A DNA stretch of 64,000 nt from Demequina capsici (GTDB lineage: Bacteria > Actinomycetota > Actinomycetes > Actinomycetales > Demequinaceae). Positions 1 through 7,830 of this stretch are shown here, piece by piece (within the stretch, counting starts at the first letter, position 1; every line of letters begins with the position of its first letter). Location: contig NZ_CP134880.1 of the NCBI RefSeq assembly GCF_032102965.1, forward strand, positions 62,001-126,000, read 5' to 3'. The notes beneath the pieces were generated by a model, which ran no database searches, was not told the origin of the DNA, and saw nothing but the letters and a program-made list of their open reading frames with translations. The position numbers and the translations under genes are program-made.

Positions 1-452
1 CGATCGAGGACATGGCCGAGCGCCCTGCCGAGCGTGCGCCACCGGTCGTCGGCGCGATGGATCGCGGCGATGGTCGCCACGGCGGCGAGCACGTGCGCGA
101 GCATCATGCCCGAGCCGGAGTGCGCCGCGTGCGTGGCGGTGACGCCCAGGGCGCCGGGCTCCAGGTGGTGGGCGTGCGTCTGACCGGTGAGCGCCACATC
201 GGCCGTGCCCCACGCGAACAGCAGATGGAACAACCCCTGGCTGAGCAGCACCGCGAGCGTGAGCCGCGTCAGCGTCAGCGCGTGACCGGCCAGGTGGAAG
301 CAGACGACGAAGGCGAGCGCGAGCGGGACGGCGACGCCGATCACGGTGGGAGAGTGGCCGCCGGCGAGCACGTGGGAGCCGAGCGCGGCGAAGGTGGACA
401 GCGCGGATCCCCCGAGGGCACGGGCCATTCGGCGCCAGGGGGACACGCGCAT
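1..452 (-). CDS. Multi-pass membrane protein, partial (C-terminus off window)
   Basis: The visible N-terminal 150 residues start with an Arg-rich segment followed by hydrophobic stretches (about residues 15-30, 37-57 and 62-82), and continue with a His-rich loop (HAHH, THAAHSGSG) and another hydrophobic stretch around residue 115. This looks like a small integral membrane protein with possible metal-binding histidines. I do not recognise a named family. It is divergent from the iron-regulated siderophore-interacting protein gene, so the shared 119-base gap could control both. The ATG is the first in-frame start after the divergent region. Confidence 0.6.
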   Translation of the reverse strand, partial: MRVSPWRRMARALGGSALSTFAALGSHVLAGGHSPTVIGVAVPLALAFVVCFHLAGHALTLTRLTLAVLLSQGLFHLLFAWGTADVALTGQTHAHHLEPGALGVTATHAAHSGSGMMLAHVLAAVATIAAIHRADDRWRTLGRALGHVLD

Positions 453-517
453 CTGTGGATTATCGCACTCGGCCCCGAGAAGGCATTTACGACATTGACG
501 TGTTTCGTAATCTGTGG

Positions 518-536
518 TGAGGTGAGCCTTACCCCG
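518..536 (+). promoter_or_regulatory. IdeR/DtxR-type iron box
   Basis: TGAGGTGAGCCTTACCCCG fits the actinobacterial IdeR/DtxR consensus (TWAGGTWAGSCTWACCTWA) at about 14 of 19 positions, with the AGGT..AGCCT.ACC core kept. It lies 36 bases before the start of a siderophore-interacting protein gene, a typical target. The prediction is repression when iron is sufficient. Confidence 0.65.
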
Positions 537-571
537 GCACTCACCGGGCATCCGCGACCCCCGGAGGAACC

Positions 572-1405
572 ATGGAGACCACCATCACGACCGTCGTCAC
601 CGGTGTCGAGCCGGTCACGCCAGGATTCGTGAGGGTACGCGTCACCACCCCGGGCGACTCGTGGCGCTCCACGGGCGCCGCTGACGAGTTCGTCCACGTG
701 GACGTCGGCGAGGCCGACGCGGACGCCTCCGACGGGCACGCCTCCCGCCACTACACGATCAGCAAGGTCCTGTCCGACGGCTTCGAGATGGAGATCGCGG
801 TCCACGGCGAGGGCCCGGGCGCCGCGTGGGGAGAGAGGGTGCGCCCCGGCGACGCCGTCGCCGTGTCCGAGCCCAAGGCCTACTACGCCCCGCCGTCGTC
901 CGCGCATCGACGCGTACTGCTCGGTGACGCGACAGCACTGCCCGCGATCGCCCGCATCCTCGCCGAGGCGAACCCCGACGAGCGCTTCGCCGTCGTGATC
1001 GAGCTCGCCACCATCGCGGACTCCCGCGAGCTGCCCAGCGCCGCCGCCGTGGATCTCGAGTGGCGCCTTGGCGGGAACGGTATCGGACCGTCGGTGCTGC
1101 GCTCCGCGCTCGCGGACCTGCTGCCGCGCCTCCGGGACGCGGACGCTGAGCCGTACCTGTGGGTCGCCTGCGAGGCGGCCGAGTCCCGCCGCATCCGCCA
1201 GTTCGCCCGCCACGAGGCGCAGCTGCCCATGACCGTGCTGCGGATCGTCGGCTACTGGCACGGCGACCACGAGCGAGTCGTGCGCGCGTGGGCGAACCTC
1301 ACGGAAGCCCAGCGCGAGCGGGCCGCCGAGATCTGGCGTGAGGACCGGACCGACGAGGAGAACTGGGTCGACTACGAGCCGTTCTTGAGATCGCTCGGCG
1401 TCTGA
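572..1405 (+). CDS. Siderophore-interacting protein (FAD-dependent ferric-siderophore reductase family)
   Basis: 277 residues, the usual length of the SIP/ViuB family. These cytoplasmic flavoproteins reduce ferric siderophores with NAD(P)H to release iron. Visible features are the FAD-binding RHYTI motif near residue 59, the GDATALPAI nucleotide-pocket motif near residue 118, and the C-terminal WVACEAAESRRIRQF and GYWHGDH segments typical of the SIP C-terminal domain. The usual Gly in the G-E segment is Cys (ACEA). The ATG follows GGAGGAACC, a good ribosome binding site. An IdeR-like box upstream supports iron regulation. Confidence 0.9.
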   Translation: METTITTVVTGVEPVTPGFVRVRVTTPGDSWRSTGAADEFVHVDVGEADADASDGHASRHYTISKVLSDGFEMEIAVHGEGPGAAWGERVRPGDAVAVSEPKAYYAPPSSAHRRVLLGDATALPAIARILAEANPDERFAVVIELATIADSRELPSAAAVDLEWRLGGNGIGPSVLRSALADLLPRLRDADAEPYLWVACEAAESRRIRQFARHEAQLPMTVLRIVGYWHGDHERVVRAWANLTEAQRERAAEIWREDRTDEENWVDYEPFLRSLGV

Positions 1406-1492
1406 CCCCGCGCGTCGGCCGAGCACCATGAGCGACTCCCAGGTGCCAGGATCCCGACCGCCGGGAACCCGAGAGCCAGGCGCCCGATCAGG

Positions 1493-2434
1493 TCAGCGGG
1501 CACGGGCGTACCCCAGGTCCACCAACGCATCCCACCCTGCGCCGGGCTGGATCGCGCGCTCGTGGCAGGCCAGCATCGCCGCATAGGTGAGCGCCTCCGC
1601 CTCCACCCGCAGCGCGGTCACCTCGTCCAGGCCGCCGCCCAGGAGCAGCCCCTTGCGACGCGACGCGGCGCCACCCGCGCGCGCGTACGCATCGAGCAGC
1701 GGCCGGAATGAGCGCCTTCCTACCAGGCACAACGCCTGCCCTAGGTCCGTCGCAGGGTCGGCCACTCCCAGATCGCCCCAATCGAGCAGCGCCGCCAGGC
1801 GACCCTTGCTCGTCAGCACGTTGCCTCCGTGCAGATCCAGGTGCGCCCACGTCTCCAGCTCACGGCCGGCTCGCGCGCCCGCCTCGAACGCCGCCCGCGC
1901 GTCGTCCTCCCACAGGTCGGCCGGGGCGTCCGCCATGGCCACGAGCGTGTTCAGCCGCGCGTCGAACAGCTCGGCCCGCTCCGCGAGGGTCGCGGACCTC
2001 ACCGGGTTCCTCGGCGCGTCGGCCGGCGCGGGCCGGTGCACCTGCGCCAGCGCCTTGCCCAGGTCCTTGGCTCCCGCGTCGGTCAGCGGCGCGTCGAAGC
2101 AGCGATCGCCCTCGAGGTAGGGCACCACCGACCATGGCCACGGGTAGCCCTCGCCCGGCGCGCCCAACCGGACGGGTGCGGGAACGGTGAAGTCCCACCC
2201 GGAGGCGAGCTCACGAAGCCAGCGATGCTCGCGGGAGGCGAGGTCCGCGCCCAGCTGCCTGCGTGGCAGCCTGACGGCGAGGTCCTCGCCCAGGCGGATC
2301 GTGATGTTGTCCCAGCCCTCATGGCGCTCGCCTCGTGGCAGGTCCGCCAGGTCAGGATGCTGGGCAGACAGAAGACGCGACACAAGGTCGTCGGAGATCC
2401 GGACCTCGGCGTCCGGGACTAGGCCCGTGGGCAT
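1493..2434 (-). CDS. Aminoglycoside phosphotransferase (APH) family kinase
   Basis: 313 residues with the protein-kinase-like APH fold. The catalytic loop is HLDLHGGN (residues 198-205, catalytic Asp200) and the metal-binding segment is LLDWGDLG (Asp218/Asp221). The usual ATP-binding lysine strand reads AVRLPRR, with Arg in place of Lys, as in many APH-like sugar or small-molecule kinases. The substrate cannot be read from sequence and resistance should not be assumed. A TAGGGT box ends 6 bases before the ATG with no Shine-Dalgarno, suggesting leaderless transcription. The gene lies 9 bases downstream of the hydrolase gene. Confidence 0.85.
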   Translation of the reverse strand: MPTGLVPDAEVRISDDLVSRLLSAQHPDLADLPRGERHEGWDNITIRLGEDLAVRLPRRQLGADLASREHRWLRELASGWDFTVPAPVRLGAPGEGYPWPWSVVPYLEGDRCFDAPLTDAGAKDLGKALAQVHRPAPADAPRNPVRSATLAERAELFDARLNTLVAMADAPADLWEDDARAAFEAGARAGRELETWAHLDLHGGNVLTSKGRLAALLDWGDLGVADPATDLGQALCLVGRRSFRPLLDAYARAGGAASRRKGLLLGGGLDEVTALRVEAEALTYAAMLACHERAIQPGAGWDALVDLGYARAR

Positions 2435-2443
2435 GCGACCACC

Positions 2444-3025
2444 CTAGCCTGCAGTCGCGCTCCATGCCTGATCATCCCCGGTGAGCGTCCACGCGAGCAC
2501 CGAAGGCCATGGCCCGTGGCCGTCCTCATGGTTGAGGTGCCCCTCGCCTGCGACCTCGATCGCAGGCAGACCCCATGCGGCGGCCACCTGCGCGAGCGGC
2601 GCGTCGCGATACGGGTCGTCCGCGCGGCCCACGACGCGTCCAGGGCTCACGGCGCTCAGGTCCACCCCCTCGTCGAACGGGAAGTCGGGCAGGACGGACG
2701 CGAGCCTCGCGCGCGACGGTGGCGCGATCAGCGCCACGCGGCTGGGTCGCAGCCGCGCGGGCAGCCGAGGCGCCAGGCGGGCCCACATCACGCATGACAG
2801 GGAGTGGGCCAGCACCACCCGTTCGCCCCCGCCTGCCAGCATCTCGAGCTCTGCCAGCGCGACCTCGCTCCAGGCCTCGAACGTCGGTGCGTCCGGGGCG
2901 GGGAGCTGCGGGTGCTGGACCGGCACGTGGGCCCGGCGAAGATGCTCGGCGAGCCACCACTGCCAATGCACGCGAGGACGGTGGTTGCCAAGCCCGTGCA
3001 GCAGCAGGACGCGCATGTCGCTCAT
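2444..3025 (-). CDS. RBBP9/YdeN family alpha/beta hydrolase
   Basis: 193 residues, the normal length for RBBP9/YdeN serine hydrolases. The N-terminal LLLHGLGN strand-loop is followed by the nucleophile elbow AHSLS (Ser75), an acid in RADDPY (Asp136/137) and the catalytic His in EGHLNHEDG (His163). The HWQWWL segment is characteristic of the family. The start is supported by GAGGAACCC directly before the ATG. The natural substrate is unknown. It lies between a C-S lyase and an APH-like kinase on the same strand. Confidence 0.88.
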   Translation of the reverse strand: MSDMRVLLLHGLGNHRPRVHWQWWLAEHLRRAHVPVQHPQLPAPDAPTFEAWSEVALAELEMLAGGGERVVLAHSLSCVMWARLAPRLPARLRPSRVALIAPPSRARLASVLPDFPFDEGVDLSAVSPGRVVGRADDPYRDAPLAQVAAAWGLPAIEVAGEGHLNHEDGHGPWPSVLAWTLTGDDQAWSATAG

Positions 3026-3058
3026 GGGTTCCTCGTTCCTCTGCGCAGGTCCGGATCG

Positions 3059-4243
3059 CTACTTCGCGACCACGACCGAGGCGATCCGCTCGAGCCCCTC
3101 GGCGAGCACGGCGGGCGGCGTGGCGAAGTTCAGGCGCGCATGCCCGGCGCCACCGACGCCGAAGTGGGTGCCCTGGTTCAGCGCCACGCGGCCTTCGGCC
3201 AGGAGCACGTCCGCCGGCTCGCCGCCCAGGTCCCTGCCGCCGGCGGCGACGGTCCCGCCGAAGTCGAGCCAGGCCAGATAGGTGCCGGCGTTGCGGGACA
3301 CGGTCACCCCGGGAAGGCGCTCCGCCACGAACGCGCGCAGCGTGTCCCGGTTGGCCTCGAGCCCTACGAGGAGGGAGGCGAGCCACGCGTCGCCGTCCCG
3401 GTACGCGACCGTGGACGCGATGGAGCCGAGGTAGGTGGGGTGGCCGTGCGCACCCTTGCGAAACTCGCCGAGCCACGCCGCGCGTTCCGTGCCGACGATC
3501 ATCTGAGCGGCGGGCATGGCCGCCAGGCTGAACGCCTTGGAGGCGGACTGCACCGCGATGCCGGTCTCGCCGCCCGGCACCGACAGGTACGGGGTGAACT
3601 CCGCGCCCGAGTACACGAGCGGCGCATGGATCTCGTCGGACACGACCGTGACCCCGTAGCGGTTCGCCAGACTTGCGACGGCGGTGAGCTCCTCGCGGGT
3701 GTGCACCGTCCCGCCCGGGTTGTGGGGGTTGCACAGCAGCAGGCCCGCCTTGCGGCGTTCCGTGGAGCCGTCGGCCGGCGCGGTGGCCGCGGCGAGGGCC
3801 GTCTCCAAGGCGTCGAGGTCCAGGCGCAGGTCGTCGGTCAACGGTGCCTCGCGCACCACGCGGCCCGCCTGGTGGAGGTAGGTGGTGAACGGCGGGTACA
3901 CGGGCGCGGTGATGACCACCTCCTCCCCGGGCGCGACGTCCTCGACGAAGGCCTCGACATAGGCGGAGATCACGGAGGCCGCGGGCACTACGAGCGAGGG
4001 CTCGACCTGCCAGCCCCAATGCCGGGCGGCGAACGCGACGAACTCGTCGACCATCGGCCACGAGCCGGGATAGCCGGTGTCACCGATGGTCAGCGCCTCC
4101 TGCAGCGCCGTGAGGATGGGCTCCGCGAGCGGCACGTCCATCTCGGCGACCCACATGGGGATCACGTCAGGCTCGTACCGCGCCCACTTGGCGGAGCGGC
4201 GGGCGCGAAGGTCGGCGAGGGACAGCTGCTCGAGGGGGTTCAC
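3059..4243 (-). CDS. MalY/PatB-type PLP-dependent cystathionine beta-lyase / aminotransferase
   Basis: 394 residues of fold-type I PLP enzyme. Visible motifs are the N-terminal MWVAEMDVP typical of MalY/PatB C-S lyases, CNPHNPGG (171-178), SDEIHAPL (Asp203 contacts the pyridine nitrogen) and the Schiff-base lysine in SASKAF (Lys236). The family cleaves cystathionine or cysteine-S-conjugates to a thiol, pyruvate and ammonia, and some members also act as transaminases or regulators. The GTG start is preceded at 7 bases by TAGGCT and has no Shine-Dalgarno, consistent with a leaderless mRNA. Confidence 0.88.
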   Translation of the reverse strand: MNPLEQLSLADLRARRSAKWARYEPDVIPMWVAEMDVPLAEPILTALQEALTIGDTGYPGSWPMVDEFVAFAARHWGWQVEPSLVVPAASVISAYVEAFVEDVAPGEEVVITAPVYPPFTTYLHQAGRVVREAPLTDDLRLDLDALETALAAATAPADGSTERRKAGLLLCNPHNPGGTVHTREELTAVASLANRYGVTVVSDEIHAPLVYSGAEFTPYLSVPGGETGIAVQSASKAFSLAAMPAAQMIVGTERAAWLGEFRKGAHGHPTYLGSIASTVAYRDGDAWLASLLVGLEANRDTLRAFVAERLPGVTVSRNAGTYLAWLDFGGTVAAGGRDLGGEPADVLLAEGRVALNQGTHFGVGGAGHARLNFATPPAVLAEGLERIASVVVAK

Positions 4244-4286
4244 GCCTGTCAGCCTAAGGCTGGGCGCGGGTGCCGGTGAAGCCTGG

Positions 4287-4436
4287 TCAGGCCCCCGGCG
4301 CGACCTCGTCGGGCTGTGTCCCGCTGAATGCGTAGTCCTGCCAGGACGCGTAATGCTGGGGCATCTCCACTTTGTCGCGCACGCTCTGCACGTCGAGCGA
4401 CGACGTGGGCGGGTCCGAAGGGGATGAAGCGGGCAC
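4287..4436 (-). CDS. Small hypothetical protein, 49 residues
   Basis: A GTG-initiated 49-residue ORF with GAGAGGA 6 bases upstream. The product is rich in Ser, Pro, Asp and Gln and carries the segment KVEMPQHYASWQDYAFSG near its C-terminus, with three aromatic residues in ten. No family is recognised. The frame is open much further upstream but that extension is Arg/Thr-rich noise, so the start was chosen by the ribosome binding site. It ends 43 bases before the region of the malY-type start, on the same strand. Confidence 0.5.
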   Translation of the reverse strand: MPASSPSDPPTSSLDVQSVRDKVEMPQHYASWQDYAFSGTQPDEVAPGA

Positions 4437-4570
4437 AGCAGGTCCTCTCAGGCGACGCCGGGTCGCGGCGCGGGGTGCGGGGTGCGGGCCGGGTGCGGCC
4501 CTCGTGACCTCCGGGTTTGTCGGAGGAAAGGACAATCGTAGGTCGACATGTCCCTTCTGTCCACAGGAAC

Positions 4571-4585
4571 GGTCACCCTGTGACC
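4571..4585. promoter_or_regulatory. Palindrome GGTCAC-N3-GTGACC, candidate operator
   Basis: A perfect 6-base dyad around a 3-base centre in the 187-base gap between the 49-residue ORF (start 4436) and the end of the DUF4190 gene (4624). It may be the operator of a dimeric repressor acting on the small ORF. The rest of the gap is GC-rich with no clear promoter. Confidence 0.35.
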
Positions 4586-4623
4586 CCACGGCGCGACGAG
4601 GCGCGCGGTATGTGTTCCCCCGC

Positions 4624-5619
4624 CTACAGCGCCTGGCCTCCGGACGTGGCGAGCGCGGAGCCGGTCGACGCGGTGAAGTCGACGGACGCGACGCACAGGA
4701 AGGTGTCGTCGGCGGAGAGCTCGTTGTCGTCGGAGGCGGCGAAGACCCACCAGCCAAGGTCGTACGCCGCATCGGTGCCCGAGGTCGCCGAGTCGAATGC
4801 CTCGCTGCAGGCCGTGTACATCTCCGACCACGTGGCGTCGCTGGTGAAGTCGCCGTCGACGGTGACGTCCGTGAGCGGCTCGGAGAGGAACACCTCGCCG
4901 ACGTGCGAGGCACCGCAGTCCACCACGTCGAGGTCGTAGCCCTCGACCGACGAAGGGGAGAGGCACGTGCCCGCGGCCGGGGCGCCGTCCACGTAGATGA
5001 GGAAGTAGTTGTTCGCCTCATCGACGCCGAAGACGCCGTCGCCGGGCTGCGCCAGATCCTGAGCCGGATCCTGCGAGGGAAGAGGCGCCGGATCCGCCGA
5101 GAAGCTGGTGCTCGGGCCCGCGGTGGACGACCACGAGCCGGAGTCGTCGAAGGCCGAGCTGAACGTGGCGCTGAAGGCGATCAGCGCGATGACGACGAGG
5201 ATCGAGCCCGCGATGCCCAGCCACCCGATGATGGTGCCCGCCAGCGCGATGCCCTTGTTGTCCGCCTCGCCGCGCTTCACCGCGCGCAGCCCCAGGTGGC
5301 CCAGGATGACCGCGATCAGCGAGATGCCCAGCAGGCTGGTCACCAGGCTGACGATGCCCATCCAGTTCTTGTCGGAGCGCGGCCCGTACGGCTGGCCCGG
5401 GTACGGCGCGCCTCCGTAGGGCGCCCCGTACGCAGGCGCGGACGGGTACGGCTGACCCGGCTGGGCGTAGGGGTCCGCGGGCGCGGGCATGGGTGGCGGG
5501 ATCGATGCCGCCGTCGGCTGCGCGAACGGATCGGTGTAGGACGCGCCTGCGGTCCCGTCGCTGCCGAGCGGGGGTGCCACCCACGGATCGTCAGGGCTGG
5601 GGCGCTGGTCGTCGGCCAT
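4624..5619 (-). CDS. DUF4190/septum-formation-domain membrane protein
   Basis: 331 residues. Residues 1-80 are a cytoplasmic Pro/Gly/Tyr/Ala-rich tail with PYAQPGQPY-like repeats. Residues about 85-150 hold two hydrophobic helices flanking GLRAVKRGEADNKG, the DUF4190 signature. A low-complexity Ser/Asp/Pro linker follows, then an exported domain with paired cysteines (GTCLSP, DVVDCGASH, ACSEAF, FLCVAS) matching the septum-formation-type domain common in actinobacterial surface proteins. The role is unknown; an envelope function is likely. The ATG is preceded by GGAGAAGAG. Confidence 0.8.
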   Translation of the reverse strand: MADDQRPSPDDPWVAPPLGSDGTAGASYTDPFAQPTAASIPPPMPAPADPYAQPGQPYPSAPAYGAPYGGAPYPGQPYGPRSDKNWMGIVSLVTSLLGISLIAVILGHLGLRAVKRGEADNKGIALAGTIIGWLGIAGSILVVIALIAFSATFSSAFDDSGSWSSTAGPSTSFSADPAPLPSQDPAQDLAQPGDGVFGVDEANNYFLIYVDGAPAAGTCLSPSSVEGYDLDVVDCGASHVGEVFLSEPLTDVTVDGDFTSDATWSEMYTACSEAFDSATSGTDAAYDLGWWVFAASDDNELSADDTFLCVASVDFTASTGSALATSGGQAL

Positions 5620-5664
5620 CTCTTCTCCTTCAGGGACGGTGCAAGGTGCCGCGTCGGCTCGACT

Positions 5665-6705
5665 CTACTGCGAGACGCGCGCCGGCTCGTCTGACCCGTG
5701 GCGCTTCACGTGGCGCAACGAGGCGACGGTGGTCACGGCGAGCACCACGACGATCACGATCAGCGAGACGTCGGTCGGGACGGTGGGCGTGGCGGGCCAC
5801 ACGCCGTGCGCCCAATGCAGCACCAGCTTGACGCCGATGAAGCCCAGGATCACCGACAGGCCGTAGCCGAGGAACACGAGCTTCGACAGCGCGTTCTCCA
5901 GCACGAAGTACAGGGCCCGCAGACCCAGCAGCGCGAAGGCGTTCGTGGCGAAGACGAGGTACGGGTCCGCGGTGATGCCGAACACCGCAGGCACCGAGTC
6001 CACGGCGAAGATCACGTCGGTGACGATGATCGCGGCCATCACGAGCGCCAACGGTGTCAGCGCGCGCCTCGCGCCCTCCTTCACCGTGACCCGAGTGCCG
6101 TGGTACCCGTCCGTCACGGGCATGAGCCGACGCATCACCCGGACGATGCCCAGGTCGCCGGGCTCGATCGTCTCGTCATCCTCGGAGCGGGCGTCGCGGT
6201 ACACCTTCACGGCGGTGACGAGCAGGATCGCGCCGAACAGCAGGAAGGTCCAGTCGAAGGTCGCGATGAGGCCTGCGCCCACGGCGATGAACGCGCCGCG
6301 CAGCACGATCGCGCCCGCCACGCCCACCAGGAGGACGCGCTGCTGGAGCGCGCGCGGCACGGCGAACGCGGAGAGGATGAGGATGAAGACGAAGAGGTTG
6401 TCGATCGACAGGCTCTTCTCCACCACGTAGCCGGTGTAGTAGCGGGTCGCGGTCTCGCCACCGTGCTCTGCCCACACCCAGAGGCCGAACAGGAGCGGCA
6501 GCGCGATGTAGAACGCGCTCCAGCCCAAGGCCTCGCGGAACGACACCTCGTGCGGGCGGCGGGTGAGCAGGAAGTCGAGCAGGATCAGCGCGGCGACCCC
6601 GATGATCGTGACGGCCCACAGGCCCGGCGTCGCGATGGAGTGGAGGCCGGCGGGCGCGTCGGACTCGAACGGGAGGGCGAGGGTGAGCGGAAGGGACGGG
6701 GACAT
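5665..6705 (-). CDS. TerC/Alx-family membrane protein, probable manganese exporter
   Basis: 346 residues with about nine hydrophobic helices. The TerC signature is clear: EKSLSIDNLFVFILIL near residue 95 and VTDVIFAVDSVPAVFGIT near residue 225, with acidic residues inside the helices thought to carry the metal. Alx and related TerC proteins export Mn(II) and are often under yybP-ykoY riboswitch control. A copy of that riboswitch lies directly upstream here, which strongly supports manganese homeostasis rather than tellurite resistance. The ATG follows a GAGGAGACCC ribosome binding site that lies inside a regulatory hairpin. Confidence 0.92.
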   Translation of the reverse strand: MSPSLPLTLALPFESDAPAGLHSIATPGLWAVTIIGVAALILLDFLLTRRPHEVSFREALGWSAFYIALPLLFGLWVWAEHGGETATRYYTGYVVEKSLSIDNLFVFILILSAFAVPRALQQRVLLVGVAGAIVLRGAFIAVGAGLIATFDWTFLLFGAILLVTAVKVYRDARSEDDETIEPGDLGIVRVMRRLMPVTDGYHGTRVTVKEGARRALTPLALVMAAIIVTDVIFAVDSVPAVFGITADPYLVFATNAFALLGLRALYFVLENALSKLVFLGYGLSVILGFIGVKLVLHWAHGVWPATPTVPTDVSLIVIVVVLAVTTVASLRHVKRHGSDEPARVSQ

Positions 6706-6711
6706 GGGTCT

Positions 6712-6735
6712 CCTCAGGACTGCGTGAGCCTGAGG
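6712..6735 (-). promoter_or_regulatory. Ribosome-binding-site sequestering hairpin of terC (riboswitch expression platform)
   Basis: On the minus strand CCTCAGG (6735-6729) pairs with CCTGAGG (6718-6712) across a 10-base loop. The 3' arm contains the GAGG of the terC Shine-Dalgarno, 7 bases before the ATG. The 5' arm overlaps the end of the conserved riboswitch segment, so forming the aptamer and hiding the ribosome binding site should exclude each other. This implies translational control by Mn(II). Confidence 0.6.
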
Positions 6736-6823
6736 TCTCCTTCACCGCTCGCGCGGCGTCCGCCCGGGAGGTCCATGGGGACCTCGTACTGACCGGGACG
6801 GAGCTTGGGAAGTACTCCCCTCG
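6731..6823 (-). ncRNA. yybP-ykoY (manganese) riboswitch aptamer
   Basis: On the minus strand the leader carries the two conserved aptamer loops: GGGGAGUA (6820-6813) and GAAGGAGACCUCA (6743-6731), joined by GC-rich helices. These are the hallmarks of the yybP-ykoY Mn(II)-sensing class, often found in front of terC/alx, mntP and P-type ATPase genes. The following gene is a TerC exporter. Ends are approximate. Confidence 0.8.
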
Positions 6824-6875
6824 TGTGGCACATCGTAGGCGACGAGAGAGGTGTCTGTCGACGCGGCGGGACGGC

Positions 6876-7733
6876 TCAGCGCAGCAGGTCGCGGATCGCA
6901 GCGGCGGCGCGGTCCGCTGCTCCGTCCGCCTGGGTGAGGAACAGGCTGGGCTCGGTGAGCTCGAGCTCCAGCAGCACGGGTCCGTCGTCGGTGGGCAGCA
7001 GGTCCACGCGGGCGTACGCCAGGTCCGCCGCGTCAGGCAGCAGCACGGCGGTCGCGTCGAGCACGGCGCGTGCGACGGCGATCTCGGCGTCGCTGGCAGT
7101 GGCTGGGCTGATCTCCTCGTCCGCGTAGACCCCGGTCGAGAAGGACATCTCCTTGGACAGGATGGCACCCTTGGTCGCGGCGTGCGAGAAGCTTCCGCCC
7201 AGGTGCACCAGCGCCTTCTCACCGAGCGTGTCCACCTGCTCCAGGTAGGGCTGGATCAGCGCGGTGCGGCCCGCTGCATGCAGCATCGCGACGTGCGCGG
7301 CCGCCGCCGTGGGGTCGCCGTCCAGCAGGGCGGCGCCGTTCGACCCGTTTCCCACGGCTGGCTTGACGACGATGCGGCCGGCGAGCGCGTCGTCGGGCGG
7401 CTGCTCACCTGGTGCCACGAACAACGATGGGACGACGGGCACACCCGCCGCCGCGAGCTGCGCCAGGTACCGTTTGTCGGTGTTCCAGCGGATGACCGGC
7501 ACAGGATTGACGAGTCGTGTCACGGCGGCGACCGATTCCGCCCAGCCCAGGAACTCGTCGAGCCGGTCGATGTAGTTCCACGTGGAACGGAGCACCACCA
7601 GGTCGTAGGCGGCCCAGTCCGTGGGCGTCTCCCAGGCGGCGAGCTCCGCCTCGGGGAGCGCGGCGAGCAGCGCCGCGTCGTCCACATCGACGTCGGTGAG
7701 CGCGGCGGTCGTGGCAAGGGCGATGCGGGTCAT
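6876..7733 (-). CDS. ATP-grasp domain protein (RimK/DcsG-like)
   Basis: 285 residues. The N-terminal part has a DLVVLRSTWNYIDRLDEFLGW segment typical of ATP-grasp ligases related to glutathione synthetase and DcsG. The grasp region shows GRIVVKPAVGNGSNGA (phosphate-binding loop), IQPYLEQVDTLGEKALVHLGG and ARVDLLPTDDGPVLLELELTEPSLFL (metal-binding acids). These enzymes join a carboxylate to an amine via an acyl-phosphate; the substrate is unknown. The frame is open further upstream, but TACCGT sits 6 bases before this ATG, pointing to a leaderless start. Confidence 0.82.
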   Translation of the reverse strand: MTRIALATTAALTDVDVDDAALLAALPEAELAAWETPTDWAAYDLVVLRSTWNYIDRLDEFLGWAESVAAVTRLVNPVPVIRWNTDKRYLAQLAAAGVPVVPSLFVAPGEQPPDDALAGRIVVKPAVGNGSNGAALLDGDPTAAAAHVAMLHAAGRTALIQPYLEQVDTLGEKALVHLGGSFSHAATKGAILSKEMSFSTGVYADEEISPATASDAEIAVARAVLDATAVLLPDAADLAYARVDLLPTDDGPVLLELELTEPSLFLTQADGAADRAAAAIRDLLR

Positions 7734-7830
7734 GCGTGAACGGTAGCGCCGGGCCTCGGGCTCGCCGTACCGTCTGCTGCCAACCGATCGCGCGGCGCCG
7801 ACGTTGTGTGAGGTGGAGAAGGGGTGAGGC

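Noticed and set aside
12..632. Plus-strand frame at the left edge
   Set aside because: Antisense to the membrane protein at 1-452, whose hydrophobic pattern is real; the plus product is Arg/Gly/Glu noise.
341..1429. Minus-strand frame over the siderophore-interacting gene
   Set aside because: Opposite to a gene with clear FAD/NAD motifs.
1493..2434. APH-family protein as an antibiotic resistance gene
   Set aside because: The family contains many metabolic kinases; the gene sits in a stable housekeeping context without transfer signs.
5665..6705. TerC as tellurite resistance
   Set aside because: No other ter genes are nearby, and the manganese riboswitch points to Mn export.
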